From positions 1-18,164 of the forward strand of contig MNXL01000018.1 of the NCBI GenBank assembly GCA_001871755.1: DNA of 18,164 bases. The letters run 5' to 3'. The position numbers and the translations under genes were made by a program. This document shows, in pieces, positions 7,809-14,695 of this stretch (the stretch's first letter is position 1; each line of letters starts with the position of its first letter). The stretch comes from Anaerolineae bacterium CG2_30_64_16 (GTDB lineage: Bacteria > Chloroflexota > Anaerolineae > CG2-30-64-16). The notes beneath the pieces were generated by a model that saw nothing but the letters and a program-made list of their open reading frames with translations, had not been told where the DNA came from and did no database searches.

Positions 7809-7837
7809 ATGACAGGGCGGCGCCCTTCTGCTATGCT
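7809..7837 (+). promoter_or_regulatory. Extended -10 promoter of the stress-protein cassette
   Basis: ATGACA (7809-7814; five of six bases of TTGACA) and TATGCT (7832-7837) are 17 bases apart. TGC just before the -10 box supplies the extended -10 TGn element. It is the only good promoter in the 321 non-coding bases between the metalloprotease and the GlsB-like gene. The rest of that gap holds the two terminators and about 70 bases of leader with no structure that I recognise. Confidence 0.65.
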
Positions 7838-7906
7838 GTAAATGGAAGAAAAAGCGATCTTCCAAGTTGTCGGTGAAGAAGCCGTCTCAAAAAGAAGGGG
7901 TGAAAA

Positions 7907-8173
7907 ATGGGTCTTCTCGCATGGATCGTCGTCGGGTTAGTCGCTGGCTGGTTGGCCAGCAGAGTGATGAAGGGGCGCGGCTCCGGCCTGGTCGGCGACC
8001 TCGTCCTGGGCGTCGTGGGCGCTCTGTTGGGCGGCTTCCTGGCCTCGACGCTGCTCAAGATGCCGGATGCCGTCAACGGCATCAATCTCACCAGCATCCT
8101 GGTGGCCTTCGTCGGCGCGGTGATCCTGATCGCGCTCCTGCGGGCCATTTCCGGTCGCCGCAGGCTGTTCTAA
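7907..8173 (+). CDS. GlsB/YeaQ/YmgE-family stress-response membrane protein
   Basis: The 88-residue product has the layout of the Transgly_assoc family: a first helix MGLLAWIVVGLVAGWLAS, a short basic turn with a Gly-rich GDLVLGVVGALLGGFLA helix, and a third helix SILVAFVGAVILIALLR ending in a basic tail. Members are small inner-membrane proteins induced by general stress; their biochemical role is unclear. AGAAGGGG at 7892-7899 serves the ATG. It is the first gene after the promoter at 7809, and five further small genes follow in the same direction. Confidence 0.9.
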   Translation: MGLLAWIVVGLVAGWLASRVMKGRGSGLVGDLVLGVVGALLGGFLASTLLKMPDAVNGINLTSILVAFVGAVILIALLRAISGRRRLF

Positions 8174-8195
8174 ATTCACTTTACGGAGGTGGATC

Positions 8196-8387
8196 ATGGC
8201 AAGAAGAAGTAGAGCTACGAGGCTCAGTGCACCCAAGGTGGTCACTTTCTGGATTGCGGTCCTGCTGGCGCTCATCGGCGTGATCGCGGTAGTGGCGCCC
8301 ATCGCATCGCTGGTGGAATACGCGTTGTGGCTCGTCGTTGCGGGCTTCGTCCTCCTGGCGTTGGGCAACCTTTTGGAAAACCTGTAA
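8196..8387 (+). CDS. Small two-helix membrane protein, unknown function
   Basis: The 63-residue product has a basic N-terminus (MARRSRATRLSAPK) and two hydrophobic helices, about residues 15-35 and 40-60, separated by a short turn, with the C-terminus LGNLLENL. ACGGAGG lies seven bases before the ATG. I do not recognise the family. The positive-inside rule puts the N-terminus in the cytoplasm and makes it a helical hairpin. It sits 22 bases after the GlsB-like gene and 24 before the PRC-barrel gene, so an envelope-stress role is inferred from context only. Confidence 0.8.
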   Translation: MARRSRATRLSAPKVVTFWIAVLLALIGVIAVVAPIASLVEYALWLVVAGFVLLALGNLLENL

Positions 8388-8411
8388 CGATCTCACAAAG
8401 GAGGCTGAAAC

Positions 8412-8939
8412 ATGGCACGCTACGAACGCATCAAGGGTTTGCCCGTCATCACGATGGCGGAGGGGAAGCAAGTTGGCAAGGTTGACGACTTGGTCGTCGA
8501 TCCCGATCGCAAGGCAGTGAGCTGGCTACGCCTGCACACCGGGGGGTTGCTGGGGGGCGAGCGGATGTGGGTCTCGGTCGCTGCGGTGCACGGCTTCGGT
8601 GAGCATGCCGTTACGATCAATGCGGAAGCCGATGTTCGAGCGCCTGCCGACGCGCCGGAAGCCGATACTCTGGTCAAAGCCAGGCGCGGAATCATCGGCG
8701 CCAAGGTGATCACCGAGAACGGGGAGCGCGTGGGCGAGGTGGGTGATTACGAATTCAACCCAGACACTTTTGCGCTAACCAACCTGTTTGTCCCCCCAGG
8801 CATGAACATCTTGGGCCAGTCTATGACCATCCCTGGTGATAAGGTGCTCACCATCGGGGAAGACGTGATCGTTGTCGCCGCTGCCGCGGTGATAGGGTCG
8901 GCGGCGATGGCAGACATCGGGAACGCGCCGACCGCTTGA
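8412..8939 (+). CDS. PRC-barrel domain protein with two tandem repeats
   Basis: The 175-residue protein has two PRC-barrel-like units. The first spans about residues 8-72 (LPVITMAEGKQVGKVDDLVVDPDRKAVSWLRL) and the second about 92-155 (GAKVITENGERVGEVGDYEFNPDTFALTNLFV). Both follow the pattern 'V.t.dG..vG.V.d..vd...' typical of this small beta-barrel, known from photosynthetic reaction centre subunit H, RimM and many uncharacterised proteins. The C-terminus ends in a small Ala-rich hydrophobic stretch (VIVVAAAAVIGSAAMA) that may touch the membrane. AAAGGAGG precedes the ATG. Such proteins often occur next to stress genes, but a specific function cannot be assigned. Confidence 0.88.
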   Translation: MARYERIKGLPVITMAEGKQVGKVDDLVVDPDRKAVSWLRLHTGGLLGGERMWVSVAAVHGFGEHAVTINAEADVRAPADAPEADTLVKARRGIIGAKVITENGERVGEVGDYEFNPDTFALTNLFVPPGMNILGQSMTIPGDKVLTIGEDVIVVAAAAVIGSAAMADIGNAPTA

Positions 8940-9016
8940 GCCGAGCTGACGTTACGCTGTCGCGCTGCAGGGAACCGAGGCAAAGACGCGCAAACTCTCG
9001 TACAGGAGAAGCCAGA

Positions 9017-9187
9017 ATGATCAGCCACAACTACGAACAAGATAACGACGCAAGTGAGCCGGGGGGCTTTTGGGTCGGCCTGCTGGCCGGATTGCTGATC
9101 GGCGGCCTGGCGGGCGCGTTGGCGTTGCTGTTGCTGGCGCCGCAATCGGGGAAAAAGACACGGGCCAAGGCCGTTCCAGAAAAATAA
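9017..9187 (+). CDS. YtxH-like single-helix membrane protein
   Basis: The ATG at 9017 has AGGAG at 9004-9008. The 56-residue product begins with an acidic polar segment (MISHNYEQDNDASEPG). It continues with one glycine-rich helix (FWVGLLAGLLIGGLAGALALLLL) and then a basic tail with the APQSGKKTR motif. 'G...G...GAL..LL.APxSGxxtR' is the signature of YtxH-type gas-vesicle/stress proteins, though the usual long coiled-coil C-terminus is missing. The role is probably at the membrane under stress. An upstream in-frame start at 8936 is rejected because it would overlap the PRC gene and has no ribosome site. Confidence 0.8.
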   Translation: MISHNYEQDNDASEPGGFWVGLLAGLLIGGLAGALALLLLAPQSGKKTRAKAVPEK

Positions 9188-9208
9188 ATGTCCCAAGATC
9201 GCCGGTTT

Positions 9209-9234
9209 CCCTGGGAATCTCAGGAGATTCTGGG
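9209..9234 (+). promoter_or_regulatory. Hairpin around the ribosome site of the 28-residue ORF
   Basis: GAATC (9215-9219) pairs with GATTC (9226-9230) around the loop TCAGGA, and CCC (9209-9211) can pair with GGG (9232-9234). AGGAG lies in the loop and its last base in the stem, so folding would partly hide it. The stem is short, and regulation is only a possibility. Confidence 0.3.
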
Positions 9235-9321
9235 ATGAGTATTTTTCTGGAACTAACTAAGATGACGGATCGCCAGATTGCGGCGAAAGCTCGCCAGTAC
9301 TTCCCGAAAATGCGTAACTAA
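9235..9321 (+). CDS. Possible 28-residue peptide
   Basis: ATG 9235 opens a frame reading MSIFLELTKMTDRQIAAKARQ and ending FPKMRN. AGGAG (9222-9226) is eight bases upstream, a proper ribosome site. It lies in the 258-base gap between the YtxH-like and CsbD-like genes, in the same direction. The sequence could form an amphipathic basic helix. The length and composition are not decisive, and I recognise no family; chance is a real alternative. Confidence 0.35.
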   Translation: MSIFLELTKMTDRQIAAKARQYFPKMRN

Positions 9322-9445
9322 GAGTAAACCGGGTGGCAGGCAAGGCACCCCCCAGGCAAGACGAAATGGCTGCTCACAAGGCAGGCACCGCTCGCAGCGA
9401 GCCGACCCTTGCGACGCACCTTATGAGAATTCAAAGGACTACGCG

Positions 9446-9667
9446 ATGAATAACGACATTTTAGAAGTCCGATGGCAGCAGGTGCGAGAACAGACGCGAA
9501 AATGGTGGGGCAAGTTGACCGATGACGATCTGGAAAGGATCGGGGGTAAGGCCGGGCGGCTCGCGGACGCGCTGCAGGAGAAATACGGCTACACCAGGCA
9601 GCACGCTGAGTCACAGAGCAACCGATGGATGCACGACCACCAGGACGCCCCGGCAGCCGCACAATAA
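9446..9667 (+). CDS. csbD: CsbD-like general stress protein
   Basis: The 73-residue product contains WQQVREQTRKWWGKLTDDDL followed by ERIGGKAGRLADALQEKYG. This is the standard CsbD pattern 'W.qlkG..k..WGKLTDDDL..i.G....L.g.lq..YG'. CsbD proteins are small helical-bundle stress proteins controlled by sigma-B in Bacillus and very common in soil and water bacteria; their molecular action is unknown. AAAGGA is nine bases before ATG 9446. A short tail HDHQDAPAAAQ extends past the usual end. A small GC-rich hairpin (GCTCG CAG CGAGC) lies in the gap before this gene. Confidence 0.88.
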   Translation: MNNDILEVRWQQVREQTRKWWGKLTDDDLERIGGKAGRLADALQEKYGYTRQHAESQSNRWMHDHQDAPAAAQ

Positions 9668-9787
9668 GTGCCTCCGACAGCTATCCCCAAGTGGCCCTCA
9701 ACTGTGGCGGAAGAGCGCTGGTGGGCCCTCGCCAGGCCATTCTATCGAGGGGATGACCCCATGAACGGCGCCGGAGGAGAGAATACT

Positions 9788-10228
9788 GTGGGCATACGAG
9801 TGCTCATCGCCGATGACCAGCCGAGAGCCAGGCGCAGCTTGAAGGCCCTGCTCACGGCTATGCGTTGGCGCACTCCCAGCCACGCCGAGCAGCCGACACC
9901 TGCCGGCCTCTTTCCTGTGGAGGTCGTCGGCGAAGCAGAGAATGGCCCACAGGCGGTCGAGCAGGTGTGGGCGCTCCACCCGGATGTCGTGCTGATGGAT
10001 CTGCAGCCGCACACGGTGTCCGCTCCTGAGCCGAGGCTGGATGGCATGGCGACGATCCAGATGATCAAGAGCAGGTGGCCGGCCATCAGGATCGTGGTGC
10101 TGACGATGTATGCCACAGATCGTTCGTCTGCCCTGGCCGCCGGGGCAGACGCCTTTCTACTCAAGGGCTGTCCGACGAGAGAGTTGTTGGACGCAGTGAT
10201 GCCCGGAGGGCCGACGGGCCTTGGCTAG
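9788..10228 (+). CDS. Receiver-only response regulator with unusual loops
   Basis: The GTG at 9788 is chosen because GGAGGAGA (9773-9780) sits just upstream and the product then begins directly with the first beta strand, MGIRVLIADDQ. Acidic residues D9/D10, phospho-acceptor D71 (VVLMDLQ), T106 (VVLTMY) and K126 (FLLKG) are all present. The spacings are abnormal: about 18 extra residues lie between the first helix and the second strand (RWRTPSHAEQPTPAGLFPVE), and about eight follow the phospho-Asp (QPHTVSAPEPRLDG), replacing the usual MPxMDG. No DNA-binding domain follows; the protein ends 20 residues after K126. It may be a single-domain signalling protein or a truncated NarL-type regulator. 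Confidence 0.8.
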   Translation: MGIRVLIADDQPRARRSLKALLTAMRWRTPSHAEQPTPAGLFPVEVVGEAENGPQAVEQVWALHPDVVLMDLQPHTVSAPEPRLDGMATIQMIKSRWPAIRIVVLTMYATDRSSALAAGADAFLLKGCPTRELLDAVMPGGPTGLG

Positions 10229-10310
10229 GATCGGATTCAGGGACCTGCCCTGACTCGGCCAAAGCTGACCGGCAGGACGTTTCTCGCAAGGAGAAAAAGA
10301 GAAAAAGACC

Positions 10311-10613
10311 ATGGATATGAGCCTTCTACAAGAGATTACACGGATTCTGACCGAGTTTGCCGGCACGAAATTCTCCGCTCAGGTTCTGGAAGTGCAAGGG
10401 CCGGTACAGGAAGGTTCGAGCTATCGCTGGCGCATTGTCAGCAACAGGTACAAGGAAGTGACTGTCCTGTTAGCCACTAAGAAGTCTCTGTTTGGAAAGC
10501 CTGCGCCGTCGGGTATTGAGGTTTATGGACTGGGGGAAACGAAGGCGCTGAAACCGAACTGGCAAGATCTGCGGGACTGCCTGGCGAAAGCGGAACTGGT
10601 GGCGGTTCGCTGA
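10311..10613 (+). CDS. Conserved-looking 100-residue protein, unknown function
   Basis: The product starts MDMSLLQEITRILTEFAGTK; ATG 10317 is an alternative start. It mixes one N-terminal helix with predicted beta strands (FSAQVLEVQG, YRWRIVSNRYKEVTVLLA, SGIEVYGLGE) and ends with a helix (WQDLRDCLAKAELVAV). There is no signal peptide or membrane segment, so it is probably a cytoplasmic alpha/beta protein. The region before the start is purine-rich, with AAGGAG 17 bases away. It is 60 bases from the ftsH start and oriented with it, which suggests cotranscription and perhaps a link with proteolysis. I do not recognise the family. Confidence 0.7.
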   Translation: MDMSLLQEITRILTEFAGTKFSAQVLEVQGPVQEGSSYRWRIVSNRYKEVTVLLATKKSLFGKPAPSGIEVYGLGETKALKPNWQDLRDCLAKAELVAVR

Positions 10614-10673
10614 TTTCTGGGCGCCGTGCCGTGGCTCAGCGCGTGGGCTCGGCCGACGCGCGAAGAGGTAACC

Positions 10674-12647
10674 ATGCTTAGGAAGCCTACCGGCCGGGGG
10701 CTTAGGTCGGCCCTCGGGCTGCTGCTGCCGTTGATTGTGGCGGTGCTGCTGCTCCAGATGCTGTTTGGCGGGTCACTGCGGGCGCCCAACACCGCAATGA
10801 CCTACACCGAGTTCAAGGCCGCGCTGCGGGCCGGGCAGATCGAGACCGCCACGATTGGCGTCGACCAGATCTCGGGCAAGCTGGCCGACGGCAAGCCCTA
10901 CCAGACCGTGCGGGTAGATGACCCGGACTTGCTCCGAGACCTGGAGGCCAGTCAGGTCAATACTACCGGCCAGGCAGCCAGTGATGGGGGCATCCTGACT
11001 TTGCTGGGCTGGATATTGCCCCTGGTTCTGTTTGGCGCCTTCGGGTACTTCGCGCTCAAGAGCATGCGGGGCGCCGCGGGAGGCGTCGGGGGGCCCGGCG
11101 GCATCTTCTCCTTCGGCAAGAGCAAAGCGCGCGTCATCCAGGGCGAGCAGACGGGTGTCACCTTCGAGAATGTGGGTGGGGCCGGGGAAGCGGTGGATGA
11201 GCTGCGGGAAATCACCGAGTACCTCAAGGACCCGGCCCGCTTCCAGCGGCTGGGGGGCAGGATGACCAAGGGCGTGATCTTGGTCGGCGCGCCGGGCACC
11301 GGCAAGACGCTGCTGGCCAAGGCCACGGCCGGCGAGGCGGGCGCGCCGTTCTTCTCAGTCAGCGCATCGGAGTTCATCGAGATGTTCGTGGGGGTCGGCG
11401 CTTCTCGGGTGCGTGATTTGTTCGAGCAGGCTAAGAAAGCCGCGCCCAGCATCATTTTCATCGACGAACTCGACGCCATCGGTGGCCGGCGTGCCGGCGC
11501 AGGCGCCATGGGCGCGCACGAGGAACGGGAACAGACCCTCAACCAACTGCTGGCCGAGATGGACGGTTTCGAGTCGCAACGGGGCGTGATCGTGATGGCC
11601 GCCACCAACCGGCCCGAAGTGCTCGACCCCGCGCTGCTGCGGCCTGGCCGCTTCGACCGCCAGATCACCGTGGACCTGCCCGATGTGGTGGGCAGGGAAG
11701 AGATCTTGCGCATCCATGCTCAACCGGTCACCCTGGCGCCGGAGATGGATCTGAAGGCCGTGGCCCGCATCACGCCGGGCTTCTCGGGCGCTGACCTGGA
11801 GAACGTGGTCAACCAGGCCGCGCTGGCCGCCGCCCGGGACGGCAAGGATGCCGTGGAAATAGCTGACTTCGACGAGGCCATCGAGCGTGTCGTCGCCGGC
11901 TCGGAACGGCGCACGCGGGCCATGAACCCGTGGGAGAAGCAGACGGTGGCGGTCCATGAAGCGGGTCACGCCTTGGTGGCGAGCCTGCTGCCCGGCACCG
12001 ACCCGGTGCACAAGGTCACCATCGTGCCGCGCGGGCGGGCGCTAGGCTACACGATCCAACGGCCCATCGAGGACCGCTACCTGTTGAGCCAAAGCGAGCT
12101 GCGGGCACGGCTGGCGGTGATGCTGGGCGGCCGCGCGGCCGAGGCGCTGACCTTTGCCGAGGTTTCGACGGGCGCCACTGACGACCTGGCACGCGCGACC
12201 GACCTGGCGCGGCGCATGATCACCGAGTTTGGCATGAGCCCGGCGCTGGGGCCGGTGCGACTGGCCGGCGACCCGCAGGCTGTTTACCTGGGACCACAAT
12301 TCGGATTGGACAGCCGGGTCAGCCAGGAGACCGCCGGTCAGGTGGATGCCGAAACGCGGCGTCTTGTCGAGGAGGCGCTTGATCAGGCCTCGACATTGTT
12401 GCGTGAGCACCGGGTGACCCTCGACCGGCTGGCCGAGCGCTTGGCCGAGCACGAGACGGTAAATGGCAGCGAAGTGACGGCCATGCTGGCGGAAGACGCT
12501 GCAGCGCAGGACACCGGCACGGACCACGCTGGCTTCGGCCAACGTCCTAATCTGTGGCACGAAATCGGCATACTGGATGCTGCCCCGGTCGAGAAGGCGG
12601 GTTCTGGCAATGGGCATGAGCCGATTCATGCCGCGCCTGCCACGTGA
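10674..12647 (+). CDS. ftsH: ATP-dependent zinc metalloprotease FtsH
   Basis: The 657-residue protein degrades membrane and unfolded cytoplasmic proteins as a membrane-bound hexamer. Helix 1 is near residues 10-30 and helix 2 near 106-126, with an external domain between them. The AAA module has Walker A GAPGTGKT (205-212), the pore loop MFVGVGAS, Walker B IIFIDELDAI (260-269), and the second region of homology ATNRPEVLDP...RPGRFDRQ with its arginine fingers. The protease site is HEAGH (428-432), and D504 in GATDDLARAT is the third zinc ligand, so all catalytic residues are present. GAAGAGG lies before ATG 10674; earlier in-frame starts lack a ribosome site. It is probably a second, accessory FtsH, since it sits in a stress cassette; that is inference. 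Confidence 0.97.
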   Translation: MLRKPTGRGLRSALGLLLPLIVAVLLLQMLFGGSLRAPNTAMTYTEFKAALRAGQIETATIGVDQISGKLADGKPYQTVRVDDPDLLRDLEASQVNTTGQAASDGGILTLLGWILPLVLFGAFGYFALKSMRGAAGGVGGPGGIFSFGKSKARVIQGEQTGVTFENVGGAGEAVDELREITEYLKDPARFQRLGGRMTKGVILVGAPGTGKTLLAKATAGEAGAPFFSVSASEFIEMFVGVGASRVRDLFEQAKKAAPSIIFIDELDAIGGRRAGAGAMGAHEEREQTLNQLLAEMDGFESQRGVIVMAATNRPEVLDPALLRPGRFDRQITVDLPDVVGREEILRIHAQPVTLAPEMDLKAVARITPGFSGADLENVVNQAALAAARDGKDAVEIADFDEAIERVVAGSERRTRAMNPWEKQTVAVHEAGHALVASLLPGTDPVHKVTIVPRGRALGYTIQRPIEDRYLLSQSELRARLAVMLGGRAAEALTFAEVSTGATDDLARATDLARRMITEFGMSPALGPVRLAGDPQAVYLGPQFGLDSRVSQETAGQVDAETRRLVEEALDQASTLLREHRVTLDRLAERLAEHETVNGSEVTAMLAEDAAAQDTGTDHAGFGQRPNLWHEIGILDAAPVEKAGSGNGHEPIHAAPAT

Positions 12648-12662
12648 TAAGACGAGGAATAC

Positions 12663-13357
12663 ATGCCGCAGACACCGCACGTAGAGAAACACTTCACGGG
12701 TAGCCAGACCATCCGGGATCTCGTCATCGGCATGTCGGATGGCCTGACGGCGCCCTTTGCGCTGGCCGCCGGACTCTCCGGAGCCGTCGCCAACAGTCAC
12801 ATCGTGGTCGCGGCCGGCCTGGCCGAGATCGCCGCCGGGGTTCGATCGCCATGGGTCTGGGCGGCTAGGCGGCCAAGAGCGATGCCGAGCACTATGCCAG
12901 CGAGCGGGCGCGCGAAGAACGGGAGGTTGTCGCCATCCCCGAGGCGGAGGCCCGAGAAGTCGTGGAGATCTTCGAGGCCTATGGCGTCACGGCTCAGGAG
13001 AGCGCGCCCGTGATCGCGGCGCTGCGCCAGCGCCCAGCGCGTTGGGTCGATCTGATGATGCGCATGGAGCTGGGCCTGGAGAAACCCGATCCCAAGCGCG
13101 CCCTGATCAGCGCACTGACCATCGGCGGAGCCTACATCGTGGGCGGAGCGATCCCGTTGTCGCCCTACATCTTTCTACCCGGCACCCAAAGTGCCTTGCT
13201 GTTCTTCGTCATCGTCACCCTGGCAGCCCTGCTCGTCTTCGGCGCTTTCAAGGGCCGCTTCACGGGCACAGCGCCCCTGCGCAGCGGCTTGCAGACGCTG
13301 CTGATCGGTGGCTTGGCGGCTGCCGCGGCTTTCGGGATCGCCAAGCTGATCGCGTGA
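12663..13357 (+). pseudogene. VIT1/CCC1-family Fe/Mn transporter, frameshifted and with an internal stop
   Basis: The first frame gives VEKHFTGSQTIRDLVIGMSD and then GLTAPFALAAGLSGAVANSH, exactly the start of VIT1/CCC1 proteins, which move iron or manganese across membranes. At about 12840 the match jumps to another frame (SIAMGLGG), meets TAG at 12866-12868, and continues AAKSDAEHYASERAREE...VVEIFEAYGV to the end. The C-terminal half has FELGLEKPDPK-like MELGLEKPDPKRA and three helices, and stops at 13355-13357. The TAG fits a lost triplet in 'GGYLAAK'. The shift follows GCCGGGG, so a base-calling error is possible there, but not for the TAG. A GTG at 12962 could express only the C-terminal 131 residues. 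It starts 15 bases after ftsH. Confidence 0.88.
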
Positions 13358-13505
13358 AAGCGGTACGCGATTGCACCGAAGATCTCGCGAAAACAAGGCA
13401 GTCGTTTGGCACTGATATCCGAAACGCAATTCTGACCGCGGAGTTCGACTACAGCTCATGAGCCGGACGCCTGCCGCATGATAGACCTCCAGCGGAGTAA
13501 GGGCC

Positions 13506-13985
13506 ATGGAGTGGGACGTCTTCATTGATATTCTCGCAGTCACCTCGCCCATCCGCATGGAATGCGTGCGTGTCCCAGCCGGGGAGTTCCTGATGGGTAG
13601 TGACCTGGCGAAGGACAGGGAAGCGTCCAAGAGTGAGCAGCCCCAGCACCGGGTCTACCTGGCTGAGTTCTACATCGGCAAGTATCCGGTGACTAACGCC
13701 CAGTATGCCGCATTTGTGCGGTCAGCCAGGTATGAAGCACCCTTCTATTGGGACCAAGAAGGAATCCCCGCAGGCAAAGGGGATCACCACGCGGCGCAGG
13801 TCGGCGTCACCCAGTTTGATCGTCGTAACAAGATGATGTTGCGCCAAGGCGTCCCGTTCCATTTCGGCAGTCCCCAGTTCAGCCTGGCGCTGGCGCTCGC
13901 GCACCTCGCGGCTGTTGTCACCAGTCTCGATCATATCCAGGAGGCGGTCAATGGCGCGCTTCAGCCGGACGATCTCCTTATCTAA
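13506..13985 (+). pseudogene. N-terminal fragment of a formylglycine-generating-enzyme/SUMF1-like protein
   Basis: Residues 15-95 match the start of the FGE-sulfatase domain: IRMECVRVPAGEFLMGSD, then QPQHRVYLAEFYIGKYPVTN and AQYAAFV, ending GIPAGKGDHHAAQV where the family normally has 'GIPAGKgdHPVV.VSW'. The match stops near 13790. The remaining 65 residues are read against the grain of a minus-strand coding fragment and are not homologous. About 150-200 catalytic residues, including the C-terminal copper-binding cysteines of true FGE, are missing. Many bacterial members modify proteins or are stand-alone domains in signalling proteins. ATG 13506 has GGAG upstream. I read this as a gene cut by recombination. 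Confidence 0.75.
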
Positions 13986-14175
13986 CGCCTCTATCTGGGC
14001 AGGGGCCTCCGGACTGGCCAGGCGCGCCTGCATTTCGCTCAGCCAGGACTGGACCATGTCCGGTGTGCGATTTTGTCCATTACCGTGTTCATCACAAACC
14101 GTTCCCCAGCAACCGGGGCATCCGGCGTCTCGCTGACTTTGGATACCAAAACTACCCTCTGTTCACGATCATCGC
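13790..14175 (-). pseudogene. Coiled-coil gene fragment, possibly from a serine recombinase C-terminus
   Basis: The minus strand is open here and encodes GCPGCWGTVCDEHGNGQN, then a long charged helix with IEALDKEIVRLKRAIDRLLD and METGD-like MIETGDNSREVRERQRQAEL. The charged, Leu-spaced 'L..EI.RL.RAIDRLLD.IE.GD' resembles the coiled-coil linker of large serine recombinases, with a Cys-rich knuckle before it. The only in-frame ATG is at 14057. The reading runs straight into antisense of the FGE-like fragment near 13790, so this is a truncated piece. It overlaps the end of the minus-strand membrane ORF in another frame. Recombinase identity is a guess from pattern. Confidence 0.4.
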
Positions 14176-14560
14176 CATTGAGATCCCTTTCCCTTCGTGC
14201 CAGCACCCAGCCGACGCCGGTTCCTCCGGCTAAGACGAGCAGGCCAGGGCCTGCTACCCAGAACAGATAGGCAAAATAACGGCCAAAGCCAGCTCTATGC
14301 GGCTCGATCAGCCCCGGACCGAGCAACAGGTTGCCAGCGATCACGATCACAGCGCTTACGGACAGGCCGATCAACGCCGCGCGCCCGGCCGAGATGGTGT
14401 GGCGAAAGGGCGTCACCAATGCGCCGATCAGCAGGCCGCCCAGTGCGCCAAGAAGAACGCCCGGCAGGACGCCCACCACCAGTGCAAACGGCCCGGCGCA
14501 CACAGCGAAGGTCCCTGCCGCGATCAGCGCATCGAAGGCTGAACTGATCGGGGTATTCAT
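14039..14560 (-). CDS. Minus-strand small multi-helix membrane protein
   Basis: From the ATG at 14558-14560 the product has 173 residues, with hydrophobic segments at about 13-46 (probably two helices), 60-83 and 97-122, Gly-rich throughout. A polar tail with ARRERDLNGDDREQRVVLVS follows. No family is recognised. The frame stays open upstream to 14866, but that part crosses the IS end and is not coding. No good ribosome site precedes the ATG. The last 40 residues overlap a coiled-coil fragment in another frame, so the true C-terminus may have been lost at a junction around 14110-14170. Confidence 0.5.
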   Translation of the reverse strand: MNTPISSAFDALIAAGTFAVCAGPFALVVGVLPGVLLGALGGLLIGALVTPFRHTISAGRAALIGLSVSAVIVIAGNLLLGPGLIEPHRAGFGRYFAYLFWVAGPGLLVLAGGTGVGWVLARRERDLNGDDREQRVVLVSKVSETPDAPVAGERFVMNTVMDKIAHRTWSSPG

Positions 14561-14695
14561 GAGTATAACGAATAGGCCGAAAGCCGGAATGGGGTAGTGT
14601 TCAAGCCGAAGAGGGGTGCTATACCCTTGGGCTGGACACTTTTGTGAATTGGCGGTAAAGTTGCTCTCCGACTTGCGGGTATCGGAGGACAACAA

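Noticed and set aside
9668..9787. Longer N-terminus for the response regulator (starts at 9668 or 9761)
   Set aside because: The added residues do not look like a receiver extension. GGAGGAGA directly before GTG 9788 marks the better start, with the first beta strand following at once.
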